From the NCBI GenBank assembly GCA_027011835.1, contig JALUZN010000106.1, positions 1 through 36,495 on the forward strand: a stretch of DNA of 36,495 bases, in the 5' to 3' direction. The notes under the pieces were generated by a model. It saw only the letters and a program-made list of their open reading frames with translations. It was not told the origin of the DNA and did not search any database. Below, in pieces: positions 10,180 through 19,805 of the stretch (position 1 is its first letter; each line of letters starts with the position of its first letter). Origin of the DNA: Draconibacterium sp. GTDB lineage: Bacteria; Bacteroidota; Bacteroidia; Bacteroidales; Prolixibacteraceae. Made by a program: the position numbers and the translations under genes.

Positions 10180-10752
10180 ATGTTAAATCTTGTTTTATTT
10201 GGCCCCCCGGGAGCGGGAAAAGGCACACAGGCAAACTTCCTTAAAGAAGAATACGGACTTATTCATTTGTCGACAGGCGACCTGTTACGAAGCCGGATTG
10301 CCGAAGGTACTGCCCTGGGAATTGAAGCAAAACAATATATGGATAAAGGAGAACTCGCTCCCGATAATATTGTAATTGGAATGATTAGAAACACACTAAA
10401 AAAACATCCCGATGCAAATGGATTTATTTTCGACGGGTTTCCAAGAACAGTTCCGCAAGCCGATGCTTTAGACGAAATGTTAAACAAAAACAATGTCCCG
10501 GTTTCGGGAATGTTAAGTTTAGAAGTTGAAAAAGAGGAATTAATTAAGCGATTGCTTAACCGTGCACAGATTTCGGGCCGGGTCGACGACCAAAATCAAG
10601 AAGTGATTAAAAACAGAATTAACGTTTATAACGAAAAGACTTTCCCTTTAATCGAGTACTATAAATCTCAAAATAAATTCTACGCAATTAACGGAATGGG
10701 GACCGTCGACGACATTTCCCGCCGCCTAAAAGAAGTTGTCGATAGATTTTAA
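10180..10752 (+). CDS. adk: Adenylate kinase
   Basis: [35 protein letters not shown] and [16 protein letters not shown]. Confidence 0.96.
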   Translation: MLNLVLFGPPGAGKGTQANFLKEEYGLIHLSTGDLLRSRIAEGTALGIEAKQYMDKGELAPDNIVIGMIRNTLKKHPDANGFIFDGFPRTVPQADALDEMLNKNNVPVSGMLSLEVEKEELIKRLLNRAQISGRVDDQNQEVIKNRINVYNEKTFPLIEYYKSQNKFYAINGMGTVDDISRRLKEVVDRF

Positions 10753-10784
10753 TCGTTAATAAAAACATTTCTTATCACAGAAAA

Positions 10785-11774
10785 ATGGCTGAATCGAATT
10801 TTGTTGATTACGTAAAAATTCATTGTAAATCGGGGCACGGCGGAGCAGGCTCGCACCATATGAGGCGCGAAAAGTTTATTGCCTACGGTGGCCCCGACGG
10901 TGGCGACGGTGGAAGAGGCGGCCATATAATTGTGGTTGGAAACAAACAGATGTGGACATTACTGCACCTGAAATACAGAAAACATATAAAAGCCGGAATT
11001 GGCGAACCGGGAGGAAAACAGCGCAGCTCGGGTGCCGATGGCGAAGATATTTACCTGGAAGTGCCTTTGGGAACCATTGCAAAAGATGCAGAAACCGGCG
11101 AAGTGCTGTTTGAAATATCGGAAGACGGCGAAGAGCACATTTTGGCAAAAGGAGGAAAAGGCGGCTGGGGAAACGACCATTTTAAAACAGCCACCAACCA
11201 AACTCCGCGCTATGCTCAACCCGGCGAAGAAGGCTTTGAAGGTTGGCGGATTCTGGAACTGAAAGTTTTGGCCGATGTAGGACTTGTAGGATTTCCAAGC
11301 GCAGGAAAATCAACTCTCTTGTCGGTAGTGTCGGCAGCAAAACCAAAAATTGCCGAGTACCATTTTACAACGCTGGTTCCAAACCTTGGCATTGTGGGAC
11401 ACCGCGAACAACGTTCGTTTGTTATGGCCGATATTCCCGGAATAATTGAAGGTGCCAGCGAAGGGAAAGGACTGGGATTGCGGTTTTTACGCCATATTGA
11501 AAGAAACTCGATGCTGCTGTTTATGGTTCCGGCTGACAGCGACGACCACCTGAAAGAGTATAAAATTCTGATGAACGAACTTGAAAAATACAACCCTGAG
11601 CTGTTAGACAAGCAACGTTTCCTCGGAATAAGCAAAGCCGACATGCTCGATGAAGAGCTGATGAGCGAAATTAGTGCCGAATTGGAAGGAATTCCTCATC
11701 TGTTTTTTTCATCGGTAACCGGGCAAAATATCCAACAATTAAAAGACAAAATCTGGGAAATTCTGAATAGTTAA
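10785..11774 (+). CDS. obgE: GTPase ObgE/CgtA
   Basis: Gly-rich Obg fold ([14 protein letters not shown]), G1 [12 protein letters not shown]3 [10 protein letters not shown]. Confidence 0.96.
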   Translation: MAESNFVDYVKIHCKSGHGGAGSHHMRREKFIAYGGPDGGDGGRGGHIIVVGNKQMWTLLHLKYRKHIKAGIGEPGGKQRSSGADGEDIYLEVPLGTIAKDAETGEVLFEISEDGEEHILAKGGKGGWGNDHFKTATNQTPRYAQPGEEGFEGWRILELKVLADVGLVGFPSAGKSTLLSVVSAAKPKIAEYHFTTLVPNLGIVGHREQRSFVMADIPGIIEGASEGKGLGLRFLRHIERNSMLLFMVPADSDDHLKEYKILMNELEKYNPELLDKQRFLGISKADMLDEELMSEISAELEGIPHLFFSSVTGQNIQQLKDKIWEILNS

Positions 11775-11778
11775 ATAA

Positions 11779-12471
11779 ATGGAGTGGCTTCAAAACATAA
11801 TCGAATTCGACAAAGAGCTGTTTCTCTATTTAAACAGTTTTCACACCAGTTTCTGGGACACAATTATGTTGATGATAACCCGCAAGGAGACGTGGGTTCC
11901 TCTCTACCTCATCATCGTTTACTTTTTTATTAAAAACTACCGGAGTAAATCGGTTTTAGTTATCCTTTTCTTGGCGTTAACAGTTGTAGCCAGCGACCAG
12001 ATTTCGGTGTTAATTAAAGAGTCGGTACAACGACTACGACCTGTTTACGAGCCGTCAATCGAGCATTTGGTTCACAATGTTTTTCGCAAAGGCGGATTAC
12101 ACGGATTTGTGTCGTCGCACGCTGCCAATATGTTTGCAATTTTTGGGTTTACATCGCTTATTTTTAAAAATCGAAGATACCTCTTTCTGATGTTGTTCTG
12201 GGCACTGGCAATCTCGTATTCGCGTATTTATGCAGGCGTACATTACCCACTCGACATTTTGGGAGGTGCCACTTTAGGATGGCTGATTGCCTTTGCTATG
12301 TACAAATTAATGATGTTTATTGAGAACCATTTTTTTATTGCAAAATCGCCAAAAATTGAAAAAACAAAACTCTCAAAAACCAATTTCAAAATAGTATTTC
12401 TGGTGTTTAGCGTTTCCGTTCTCTCGTTCACTATAATGACCTATATTCTTCACCATTACAACTATTTATAA
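11779..12471 (+). CDS. PAP2-family membrane phosphatase
   Basis: KESVQRLRP, SSHAANMFA, SRIYAGVHYPLDILGG phosphatase motifs plus several transmembrane segments. Confidence 0.9.
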   Translation: MEWLQNIIEFDKELFLYLNSFHTSFWDTIMLMITRKETWVPLYLIIVYFFIKNYRSKSVLVILFLALTVVASDQISVLIKESVQRLRPVYEPSIEHLVHNVFRKGGLHGFVSSHAANMFAIFGFTSLIFKNRRYLFLMLFWALAISYSRIYAGVHYPLDILGGATLGWLIAFAMYKLMMFIENHFFIAKSPKIEKTKLSKTNFKIVFLVFSVSVLSFTIMTYILHHYNYL

Positions 12472-14258
12472 TGGGCACGCCAGCAGTTGATTTTTACACC
12501 GAAAAACTCGAAGTATATTCAACAAAACTCACTTCAATAACACATAAAGTACGCCGGTTTGGTTGGTATCGGTTTCTTACTTTTCTATCGATTTTTGCTC
12601 CCGTTTTTATTTTTGGATGGAACAGCCAAATAACCTTTGCCATCTCCTTTTCGGCAATTATTCTCTTTTTCTTTTTGATTAAAAAGAACCTTCAACTCGA
12701 AAAAAAGAAGAGAAAATATATCGAGCTTAAAAAGCTGGCTGAAGACGAGTTGCTGGCACTTCAACACTCGTTTACGCATTTCGCAAATGGAAAAGAATTT
12801 TTAGATACCAACCACTTTTTTTCGTACGATTTAGACCTTTTTGGAGAAGGTTCGCTGTTCCAGTTTTTAAATCGCACTTCAACCATAAACGGCAAGCAAC
12901 TTCTGGCAAACCGCCTCACTCATCCGTCAACCCAAAAAGAGGAGATTGAAAAAAGACAACAAGCTGTTGAAGAGCTGTCACTTATTCCAAACTGGCGAAT
13001 TCATTTTCTTGCCAACGGAAAACTGTTTCACGAAACAGAGCAGATGAGTGCCGAAATAAAAACGTGGGCAACCGATGAGCTGCCATTGCATAACAAGTCA
13101 AAAGTTAAGTGGCTAATTCGTATTCTGCCAATAGTAACAGTGCTTTCGGCAGTTCCTGCAATCCTCGGAATTTCAAATCTTTACCTTGCAACTGCTGTAC
13201 TTCTGCAATGGATATTCATCTATTTCTTTTGGAAAAGAATCACTCAATATTTCTCCTATTTCGGGCGAAAATCGGAACTACTCGGGAAATATATGCAGCT
13301 TTTACAATTTATTGAGGAGCGTAAATTCAGCTCTGAATATTTAAAGGAAATTCAACAAAAAGTTTTAAAACCGGAACGCGCAAGCCTTGTTTTTAAACAG
13401 CTGAAAAGTTTGGTAAAAGAGTTGGAATACAGGCAAAATTTAATTGTTGGTATTTTTCTGAATTCGTTTTTCTTGTGGGATATTCGTTGTATTTATCGCC
13501 TCTGGAACTGGCACAGGAGAAATCGTAAAAAAGTGGCTGTTTGGGTCGATGTAATTGCCGAATTCGATGCACTTATTAGTTTAGCTAATTTTGCCAACAA
13601 CCACCCGGCATTTACATTTCCAAACATACACGACGGTGGTTTTCTGTTACAGGCAGAAGAGTTGGGGCACCCGCTTTTAAAAGCCGAAAAACGAATTTGC
13701 AACAACATAGAAATTGCCGGCTGGTCGAAAGTTGTAATTGTTACGGGTGCAAACATGGCAGGAAAAAGCACGTTTCTTCGAACCGTGGGCGTTAACCTTA
13801 TTTTGGGGCGGCTCGGCGCTCCGGTTTGTGCCGAAAAAATGACTTTAACACCCATTCCCATTTACACAAATATGCGAACAACCGACTCGTTGCTAAAAGA
13901 CGAATCGTATTTCTTTGCCGAGCTAAAAAGGCTAAAAGGCGTTTTAGAGCGACTGCGAAACGGCGAACGCATCTTTGTCGTTCTCGACGAAATGCTGAAA
14001 GGAACAAATTCAGTCGACAAACTAAACGGCTCGAAAGAGCTGATAAAGAAACTAATTGAGTTAAAATCGGTTTCGCTTATTGCCACACACGATTTAAAGT
14101 TAAGCGAAATGGAAAAGAATTTTCCACAGCAAGTTTTCAACAAATGTTTCGAAATTAAGATTGAAAACAATGAAATGATTTTCGACTACAAACTTAGCGA
14201 CGGGGTTACAAAAACAATGAATGCTACATTTTTAATGAAAAAAATGGGGATTATTTAA
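12471..14258 (+). CDS. Membrane-associated MutS-like ATPase
   Basis: Two hydrophobic hairpins in the N-terminal half; MutS core and ATPase with Walker A VTGANMAGKSTFLRTVG and Walker B VVLDEMLKGTN. Start overlaps the previous stop (TAATG). Confidence 0.88.
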   Translation: MGTPAVDFYTEKLEVYSTKLTSITHKVRRFGWYRFLTFLSIFAPVFIFGWNSQITFAISFSAIILFFFLIKKNLQLEKKKRKYIELKKLAEDELLALQHSFTHFANGKEFLDTNHFFSYDLDLFGEGSLFQFLNRTSTINGKQLLANRLTHPSTQKEEIEKRQQAVEELSLIPNWRIHFLANGKLFHETEQMSAEIKTWATDELPLHNKSKVKWLIRILPIVTVLSAVPAILGISNLYLATAVLLQWIFIYFFWKRITQYFSYFGRKSELLGKYMQLLQFIEERKFSSEYLKEIQQKVLKPERASLVFKQLKSLVKELEYRQNLIVGIFLNSFFLWDIRCIYRLWNWHRRNRKKVAVWVDVIAEFDALISLANFANNHPAFTFPNIHDGGFLLQAEELGHPLLKAEKRICNNIEIAGWSKVVIVTGANMAGKSTFLRTVGVNLILGRLGAPVCAEKMTLTPIPIYTNMRTTDSLLKDESYFFAELKRLKGVLERLRNGERIFVVLDEMLKGTNSVDKLNGSKELIKKLIELKSVSLIATHDLKLSEMEKNFPQQVFNKCFEIKIENNEMIFDYKLSDGVTKTMNATFLMKKMGII

Positions 14259-14269
14259 TAAAAATAATT

Positions 14270-14354
14270 CCTCGAGGCTCTGCCTCGGGGTTCCATATTT
14301 TCTCCCCTGAAACTCAGGGGAGATGTCATCCGTCAGTTGACAGATGACAAAGGG
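14270..14354. repeat. REP-like element: consecutive hairpins
   Basis: CCTCGAGGC-tct-GCCTCGGGG (14270-14290), TCTCCCCTGA-aac-TCAGGGGAGA (14301-14323, perfect 10 bp) and TGTCATC-12nt-GATGACA (14324-14349), followed by AAGGGG. Confidence 0.6.
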
Positions 14355-14519
14355 GTATAATAAATCGTCAGTTTTTCTGTTTTTCAACAACATATACAAC
14401 CCAAATAACTATTCGGTTTTTATTCAATATTTTTCAACTTTATTTTGTTAGTTACTGCTTGGCGAAAACCGCATAATTACAGAGTTGTTTGATTATATTT
14501 GTCACAAATTGCATAAGTT

Positions 14520-16355
14520 ATGACTCAACAGTACGACGAAGGAACGATAAGAACATTAGACTGGCAGGAACATATCAGGAAACGTCCGGGAATGTATATT
14601 GGGAAATTGGGCGACGGTTCTACTGCCGACGATGGAATTTATGTACTTCTGAAAGAGGTACTCGACAATTCGGTTGACGAATTTATGATGGGGTACGGGA
14701 AAAGAATTACCGTAGAAATTGATCAGGATAAAGTTTCTATTCGCGATTATGGCCGAGGAATTCCGTTAGGGAAACTGGTAGATGTTGCAAGCAAAATGAA
14801 CACCGGAGCTAAATACGATTCGAAAGTGTTTAAGAAGTCGGTGGGACTGAACGGCGTAGGTATTAAAGCGGTAAATGCACTCTCGGCTAATTTCGTAATA
14901 AAAGCCGTTCGCGAAGGAGTTGCCAAAGAGGTTTTCTTTAGCCGTGGAATTAAAATCGACGAAAAAGATTACACGGGAGTTGAGGAGGAGAATGGTACAA
15001 GTGTAAGTTTCGTACCCGATCAAACCATATTTAAAAAGTTCAGGTACATTAGCGACTATGTGGTTAATATGCTAAAAAACTATACGTTTCTGAATGCAGG
15101 ACTAACCATAGAGTTTAACGGCGAGAAGTACTATTCGAGAAACGGATTGCGCGATTTGCTCGAAGAAAATATGGACCACCATCCCATTTATCCGATAATA
15201 CACCTGAAAGGTGAGGACATTGAGGTGGCAATAACGCACGGAAATCAATACGGCGAAGATTACTACTCGTTTGTTAACGGGCAACACACAACACAGGGAG
15301 GAACACATTTACAGGCATTTCGCGAGGTGATTGTGAAAACCATCCGCGAGTTTTACAAAAAAGATTACGACCCCTCCGATATTCGCGCATCAATTGTTGC
15401 AGCAATAAGTATTAAAGTTGAAGAGCCCGTTTTCGAATCGCAGACAAAAACAAAGCTGGGCTCGAAAGATATCGGTCCGGAAGGTCCTTCGGTTCGAGCA
15501 CATGTCTCCAACTTTTTACACAAAGAGTTAAACAACTTTTTACATAAAAATCCCGATACTGCTGAAGTTCTGTTACGCCGGATTGTTGAGTCGGAACGCG
15601 AGCGGAAAGCCATTTCGGGAATAAAAAAATTGGCCAAACAGCGGGCAAAAAAATCGAGCCTTCATAATAAAAAGCTGCGCGACTGCCGCATTCATTTTAA
15701 CGGGAAAAAAGAGGGAAAAGAGGAGTCGAGCATATTTATTACCGAGGGCGATTCGGCAAGCGGCTCCATTACTAAATCGCGCGATGTAAATACACAAGCA
15801 GTCTTCAGTTTAAAAGGAAAACCGCTAAACACTTTCGGATTAACAAAAAAGGTAGTTTACGAAAACGAAGAGTTTAACCTGCTTCAGGCAGCTCTAAACA
15901 TAGAAGAGAGCTTGGAAGATTTACGCTACAACAAAGTAATTATTGCCACCGATGCCGACGTTGACGGAATGCACATTCGGCTGTTGCTAATTACATTCTT
16001 TTTGCAGTTTTTCCCTGAACTCATAAAAAAAGGGCACGTTTACATTTTGCAAACACCGCTGTTCAGAGTTCGAAATAAGAAAAAAACCTACTACTGTTAC
16101 TCGGAAGAGGAAAAAGAAAAAGCAATACTAAAACTGAAAGGGAAACCGGAAATTACACGGTTTAAAGGGCTGGGAGAGATTTCGCCCGACGAATTTAAAC
16201 ACTTTATTGGCAACGATATACGACTCGACCCGGTTGTTTTGAAAAAACATGAATCGGTAGCAGAAATGCTCGAATTTTACATGGGAAAAAACACACCAAC
16301 CCGGCAGGAGTTTATTATTGATAACCTATATGTTGAAAAAGATGAAGTTGCATAA
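14520..16355 (+). CDS. parE: DNA topoisomerase IV subunit B (GyrB/ParE family)
   Basis: [68 protein letters not shown]. Confidence 0.92.
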   Translation: MTQQYDEGTIRTLDWQEHIRKRPGMYIGKLGDGSTADDGIYVLLKEVLDNSVDEFMMGYGKRITVEIDQDKVSIRDYGRGIPLGKLVDVASKMNTGAKYDSKVFKKSVGLNGVGIKAVNALSANFVIKAVREGVAKEVFFSRGIKIDEKDYTGVEEENGTSVSFVPDQTIFKKFRYISDYVVNMLKNYTFLNAGLTIEFNGEKYYSRNGLRDLLEENMDHHPIYPIIHLKGEDIEVAITHGNQYGEDYYSFVNGQHTTQGGTHLQAFREVIVKTIREFYKKDYDPSDIRASIVAAISIKVEEPVFESQTKTKLGSKDIGPEGPSVRAHVSNFLHKELNNFLHKNPDTAEVLLRRIVESERERKAISGIKKLAKQRAKKSSLHNKKLRDCRIHFNGKKEGKEESSIFITEGDSASGSITKSRDVNTQAVFSLKGKPLNTFGLTKKVVYENEEFNLLQAALNIEESLEDLRYNKVIIATDADVDGMHIRLLLITFFLQFFPELIKKGHVYILQTPLFRVRNKKKTYYCYSEEEKEKAILKLKGKPEITRFKGLGEISPDEFKHFIGNDIRLDPVVLKKHESVAEMLEFYMGKNTPTRQEFIIDNLYVEKDEVA

Positions 16356-16382
16356 AACCATTTAGAGGAAGAATAACAATAG

Positions 16383-19046
16383 ATGTCAGAAGAGAATTTA
16401 AATAACGAAGAGATTCAGGATGAGATTGTACCTGAAGAGGAGATTCAGAAAGAGGGCGTAAAAGACACAGTTACCTATCTTTCGGGAATGTATCGCGAAT
16501 GGTTTCTCGATTACGCTTCGTATGTAATTTTAGAGCGGGCTGTTCCATACATTAACGACGGGTTAAAGCCTGTGCAACGCCGTATTATGCACGCCATGCG
16601 CGAAATGGACGACGGACGCTACAACAAAGTGGCCAACATAATAGGGCAAACCATGCAGTACCACCCGCACGGCGACGCATCGATTGCCGATGCAACCGTA
16701 CAACTCGGGCAAAAAGAGCTGTTGATTGACACACAGGGAAACTGGGGAAATATTCTTACCGGCGACAGCTCGGCTGCTCCACGGTATATCGAAGCGCGCT
16801 TGTCGAAATTTGCGTTAGAAGTTCTGTTCAACCCCAAAACCACCGAATGGAAACTTTCGTACGACGGACGTAAAAGAGAACCGGTAACACTTCCCGTAAA
16901 ATTTCCCCTTCTTCTGGCACAAGGTGTCGACGGAATTGCGGTTGGACTGGCATCGAAACTGTTCCCGCACAATTTTAACGAATTAATCGACGCTTCAATA
17001 GCATATCTGAAAAATAAAGATTTTGAGCTGGTTCCCGATTTTCCGACAGGAGGTTCGGCCGACTTTAGTAAATATAACGACGGGTTACGTGGCGGCTCGG
17101 TAAAAGTGCGTGCAAAAATCGAAAAACGCGATAACAAAACACTAGTAATTACAGAGGTTCCCTACGGGAAAACTACGTCGTCGTTAATCGAATCGATTAT
17201 TAAAGCCAACGATAAGGGCAAAATAAAAATTAAAAAGATTGACGATAACACCGCTGAATTTGTCGAAATCATAGTTCATTTGGCATCGGGCGTTTCGTCC
17301 GACAACACCATCGACGCACTTTACGCTTTTACCGATTGCGAAATGTCGCTGTCGCCCAACTCGTGTATTATTGAAAACGACAAGCCGCTGTTTATTGGGG
17401 TGAAAGAGATTTTGCGCCGCTCGACCGACAGCACACTGAAATTATTAAAACTGGAGCTGGAGATAAAAAAATCGGAACTCGAAGAGGCCTGGCACTTCTC
17501 TTCACTCGAAAAAATATTTATTGAAGAGCGCATTTATAAAGACAAAAAGTTCGAGGACTCGGAAAATATGGATGCAGCCGTTGCACACATCGATAAACGA
17601 CTCGACCCGTGGAAACCAAAATTGAAACGCGAGATAACCCGCGAAGATATTTTGAAACTGATGGAAATAAGAATGGCTCGCATTCTTAAATTCAATAAAG
17701 ATAAAGCCAACGACCACCTTTTAGCCATTGAAGATGAAATTGCAGAAGTAGAAAAAAACATTAGTAACATTGTTCCGTTCACCATAAAATGGTTTCAACA
17801 CCTGAAAACAAAATATGGGAAAGGCCGCGACCGGAAAACGGAAATTCGTAGTTTCGAAAACATTGTGGCTTCGAAAGTTGTGGTTCGGAATGAAAAACTA
17901 TACATCGACCGCAAAGAGGGTTTTATTGGTACCGGACTAAAAAAATCGGAATTTATTTGCGACTGCTCCGACATTGACGATATTATTATTTTCCGCCGCG
18001 ACGGGTCGTATTTTATCACCAAAGTCTCAGACAAAGCATTTATTGGTAAAAATCCGCTACACATTGCTATTTTCAAGAAAAACGATAAACGAACCATTTA
18101 CAATGTGGTGTACCGCGATGGAAAATCGGGCTACTCGTATATGAAACGCTTTTTTGTTACCGGTGTAACGCGCGACAAAGAGTACAACCTTACCAAAGCA
18201 ACAAAAGGCTCACGAATTATCTATTTCTCGGCAAATCCTAACGGCGAAGCCGAAGTTTTAAAAGTTGTTTTAAAACCAAAACCACGAATTAAGAAACTTA
18301 TTTTCGAAGAAGATTTGAGCGAACTGGCAATTAAAGGACGCCAGAGTATGGGAAATATTTTAACCAAATACGATGTCCATAAAATATCGATGAAGGAGAA
18401 AGGTATCTCTACTTTGGGTGGACGTAAAATTTGGTTCGACGAAGATGTATTACGACTAAACGCCGACTCGCGCGGTAAGTTTCTTGGCGAATTCTCGGGC
18501 GAAGATAAAATTCTTGTTCTTTATAAAAAAGGAGAATACCAACTCTACAATTACGACCTGAGCAACCATTTTGAACAAGATATTCTTACCATCGAAAAAT
18601 TCGATAAAAGCAAAGTTCTTTCGGCCGTTTATTTCGATGCTGAACAAAAATACTACTACGTAAAACGTTTCGAAATAGAGGAGATAGAAGGAAAATCGTT
18701 CTCGTTTATCGGAGAAAATCCCGACAATAAACTGGTAAGTGTAACGTGGGTACGTTACCCGCGACTGGAGTTGGAATTTGGTGGTAGAAACTCGGAACGC
18801 GAAAATGAAATAATAGAAGTTGCCGAATTTATTGGGGTAAAATCGTGGAAAGCAAAAGGGAAACGACTGACAAATTACGAAGTTGAAAACATTAAAGAGA
18901 TTGAACCGATAATAAAAGACGAAGACGATAAACCGGAACCGGAGGAAAGCGAAAACCAAGAGGCAAAAAGCATCGATGATATTCCATTTGAAATAACCCG
19001 GCCAAAACCGGAAGACGAGAATCCAAATCAGATGTCGTTGTTTTAG
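16383..19046 (+). CDS. parC: DNA topoisomerase IV subunit A (GyrA/ParC family)
   Basis: YASYVILERAVPYINDGLKPVQRRIMHAM, MQYHPHGDASIADATVQLGQ, SAAPRYIEARLS around the catalytic Tyr; immediately downstream of parE. Confidence 0.93.
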   Translation: MSEENLNNEEIQDEIVPEEEIQKEGVKDTVTYLSGMYREWFLDYASYVILERAVPYINDGLKPVQRRIMHAMREMDDGRYNKVANIIGQTMQYHPHGDASIADATVQLGQKELLIDTQGNWGNILTGDSSAAPRYIEARLSKFALEVLFNPKTTEWKLSYDGRKREPVTLPVKFPLLLAQGVDGIAVGLASKLFPHNFNELIDASIAYLKNKDFELVPDFPTGGSADFSKYNDGLRGGSVKVRAKIEKRDNKTLVITEVPYGKTTSSLIESIIKANDKGKIKIKKIDDNTAEFVEIIVHLASGVSSDNTIDALYAFTDCEMSLSPNSCIIENDKPLFIGVKEILRRSTDSTLKLLKLELEIKKSELEEAWHFSSLEKIFIEERIYKDKKFEDSENMDAAVAHIDKRLDPWKPKLKREITREDILKLMEIRMARILKFNKDKANDHLLAIEDEIAEVEKNISNIVPFTIKWFQHLKTKYGKGRDRKTEIRSFENIVASKVVVRNEKLYIDRKEGFIGTGLKKSEFICDCSDIDDIIIFRRDGSYFITKVSDKAFIGKNPLHIAIFKKNDKRTIYNVVYRDGKSGYSYMKRFFVTGVTRDKEYNLTKATKGSRIIYFSANPNGEAEVLKVVLKPKPRIKKLIFEEDLSELAIKGRQSMGNILTKYDVHKISMKEKGISTLGGRKIWFDEDVLRLNADSRGKFLGEFSGEDKILVLYKKGEYQLYNYDLSNHFEQDILTIEKFDKSKVLSAVYFDAEQKYYYVKRFEIEEIEGKSFSFIGENPDNKLVSVTWVRYPRLELEFGGRNSERENEIIEVAEFIGVKSWKAKGKRLTNYEVENIKEIEPIIKDEDDKPEPEESENQEAKSIDDIPFEITRPKPEDENPNQMSLF

Positions 19047-19196
19047 TTCAAAGATTCGCGTTTAAAGTTAAAGCGGATATTCAAATTAATTACCGCTGCA
19101 ATACAGATTTATTGGTTCGGCACATTTTTATAGATACCTCATAAATAGAGAATTACAAGGCAGAAGACAATTGTTGTGATTTATTAATAATCAGAT

Positions 19197-19220
19197 CTTT
19201 GCGACTTTGCAGCTTTGCGA
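19197..19220 (+). repeat. Short tandem octamer repeat (3 x CTTTGCGA-like)
   Basis: CTTTGCGA CTTTGCAG CTTTGCGA directly upstream of the shikimate kinase gene. Confidence 0.6.
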
Positions 19221-19253
19221 GAAACAAAAATTTAACGAAGTATTTAGATTACT

Positions 19254-19757
19254 ATGAGAATTTATTTAATTGGATATATGGGAAGTGGTAAATCGTATTT
19301 GGGACGCAAACTCTCGAAATATTTAGGGTTACAATTTGTCGACATGGACCACTACATCGAAAAGCGAAACCACAAAACCATTCCGCAGATTTTTGCCGAA
19401 GAGGGCGAACCCGAATTCAGAAAAAAAGAGCGTAAAGCACTGGAAGAACTTTCGGAATTTACCAACATTGTTATTGCTACCGGCGGCGGTGCTCCCTGCT
19501 TTTTCGACAATATTGATTTGATGAACAAAACCGGAAAAACCATTTACCTGAATATCGACCCAAAAATTTTAGCCGAAAGATTATTGAAATCGAAAACAGA
19601 ACGCCCATTAATAAAAGGAAAATCGAAACCCGAGTTAATCGATTTTATTGACGACACGTTAAAACAACGCCACAACTTTTATTCGCAGGCACAACTCCAA
19701 ATTACCCACCCCGATATTAATATGGAAGAGGTAAAAAAAATGGTGTCGGAAATATAA
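19254..19757 (+). CDS. aroK: Shikimate kinase
   Basis: LIGYMGSGKSYLGRKLSKYLGLQFVDMDHYIEKR, EPEFRKKE, IATGGGAPC. Confidence 0.95.
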   Translation: MRIYLIGYMGSGKSYLGRKLSKYLGLQFVDMDHYIEKRNHKTIPQIFAEEGEPEFRKKERKALEELSEFTNIVIATGGGAPCFFDNIDLMNKTGKTIYLNIDPKILAERLLKSKTERPLIKGKSKPELIDFIDDTLKQRHNFYSQAQLQITHPDINMEEVKKMVSEI

Positions 19758-19778
19758 TCTCCTCAAACAAACAGGAGA
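19758..19778. terminator. Small intergenic hairpin between converging aroK and PBP genes
   Basis: TCTCCT-9nt-AGGAGA; no strong T tract. Confidence 0.3.
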
Positions 19779-19805
19779 GTCCAAGAACTATCCGAGTCAA
19801 CTATC

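Noticed and set aside
13493-13861. 122-aa minus ORF
   Set aside because: Antisense shadow of the MutS-like gene; no domain.
18456-18959. 167-aa minus ORF rich in Phe
   Set aside because: Antisense shadow of the parC coding sequence.
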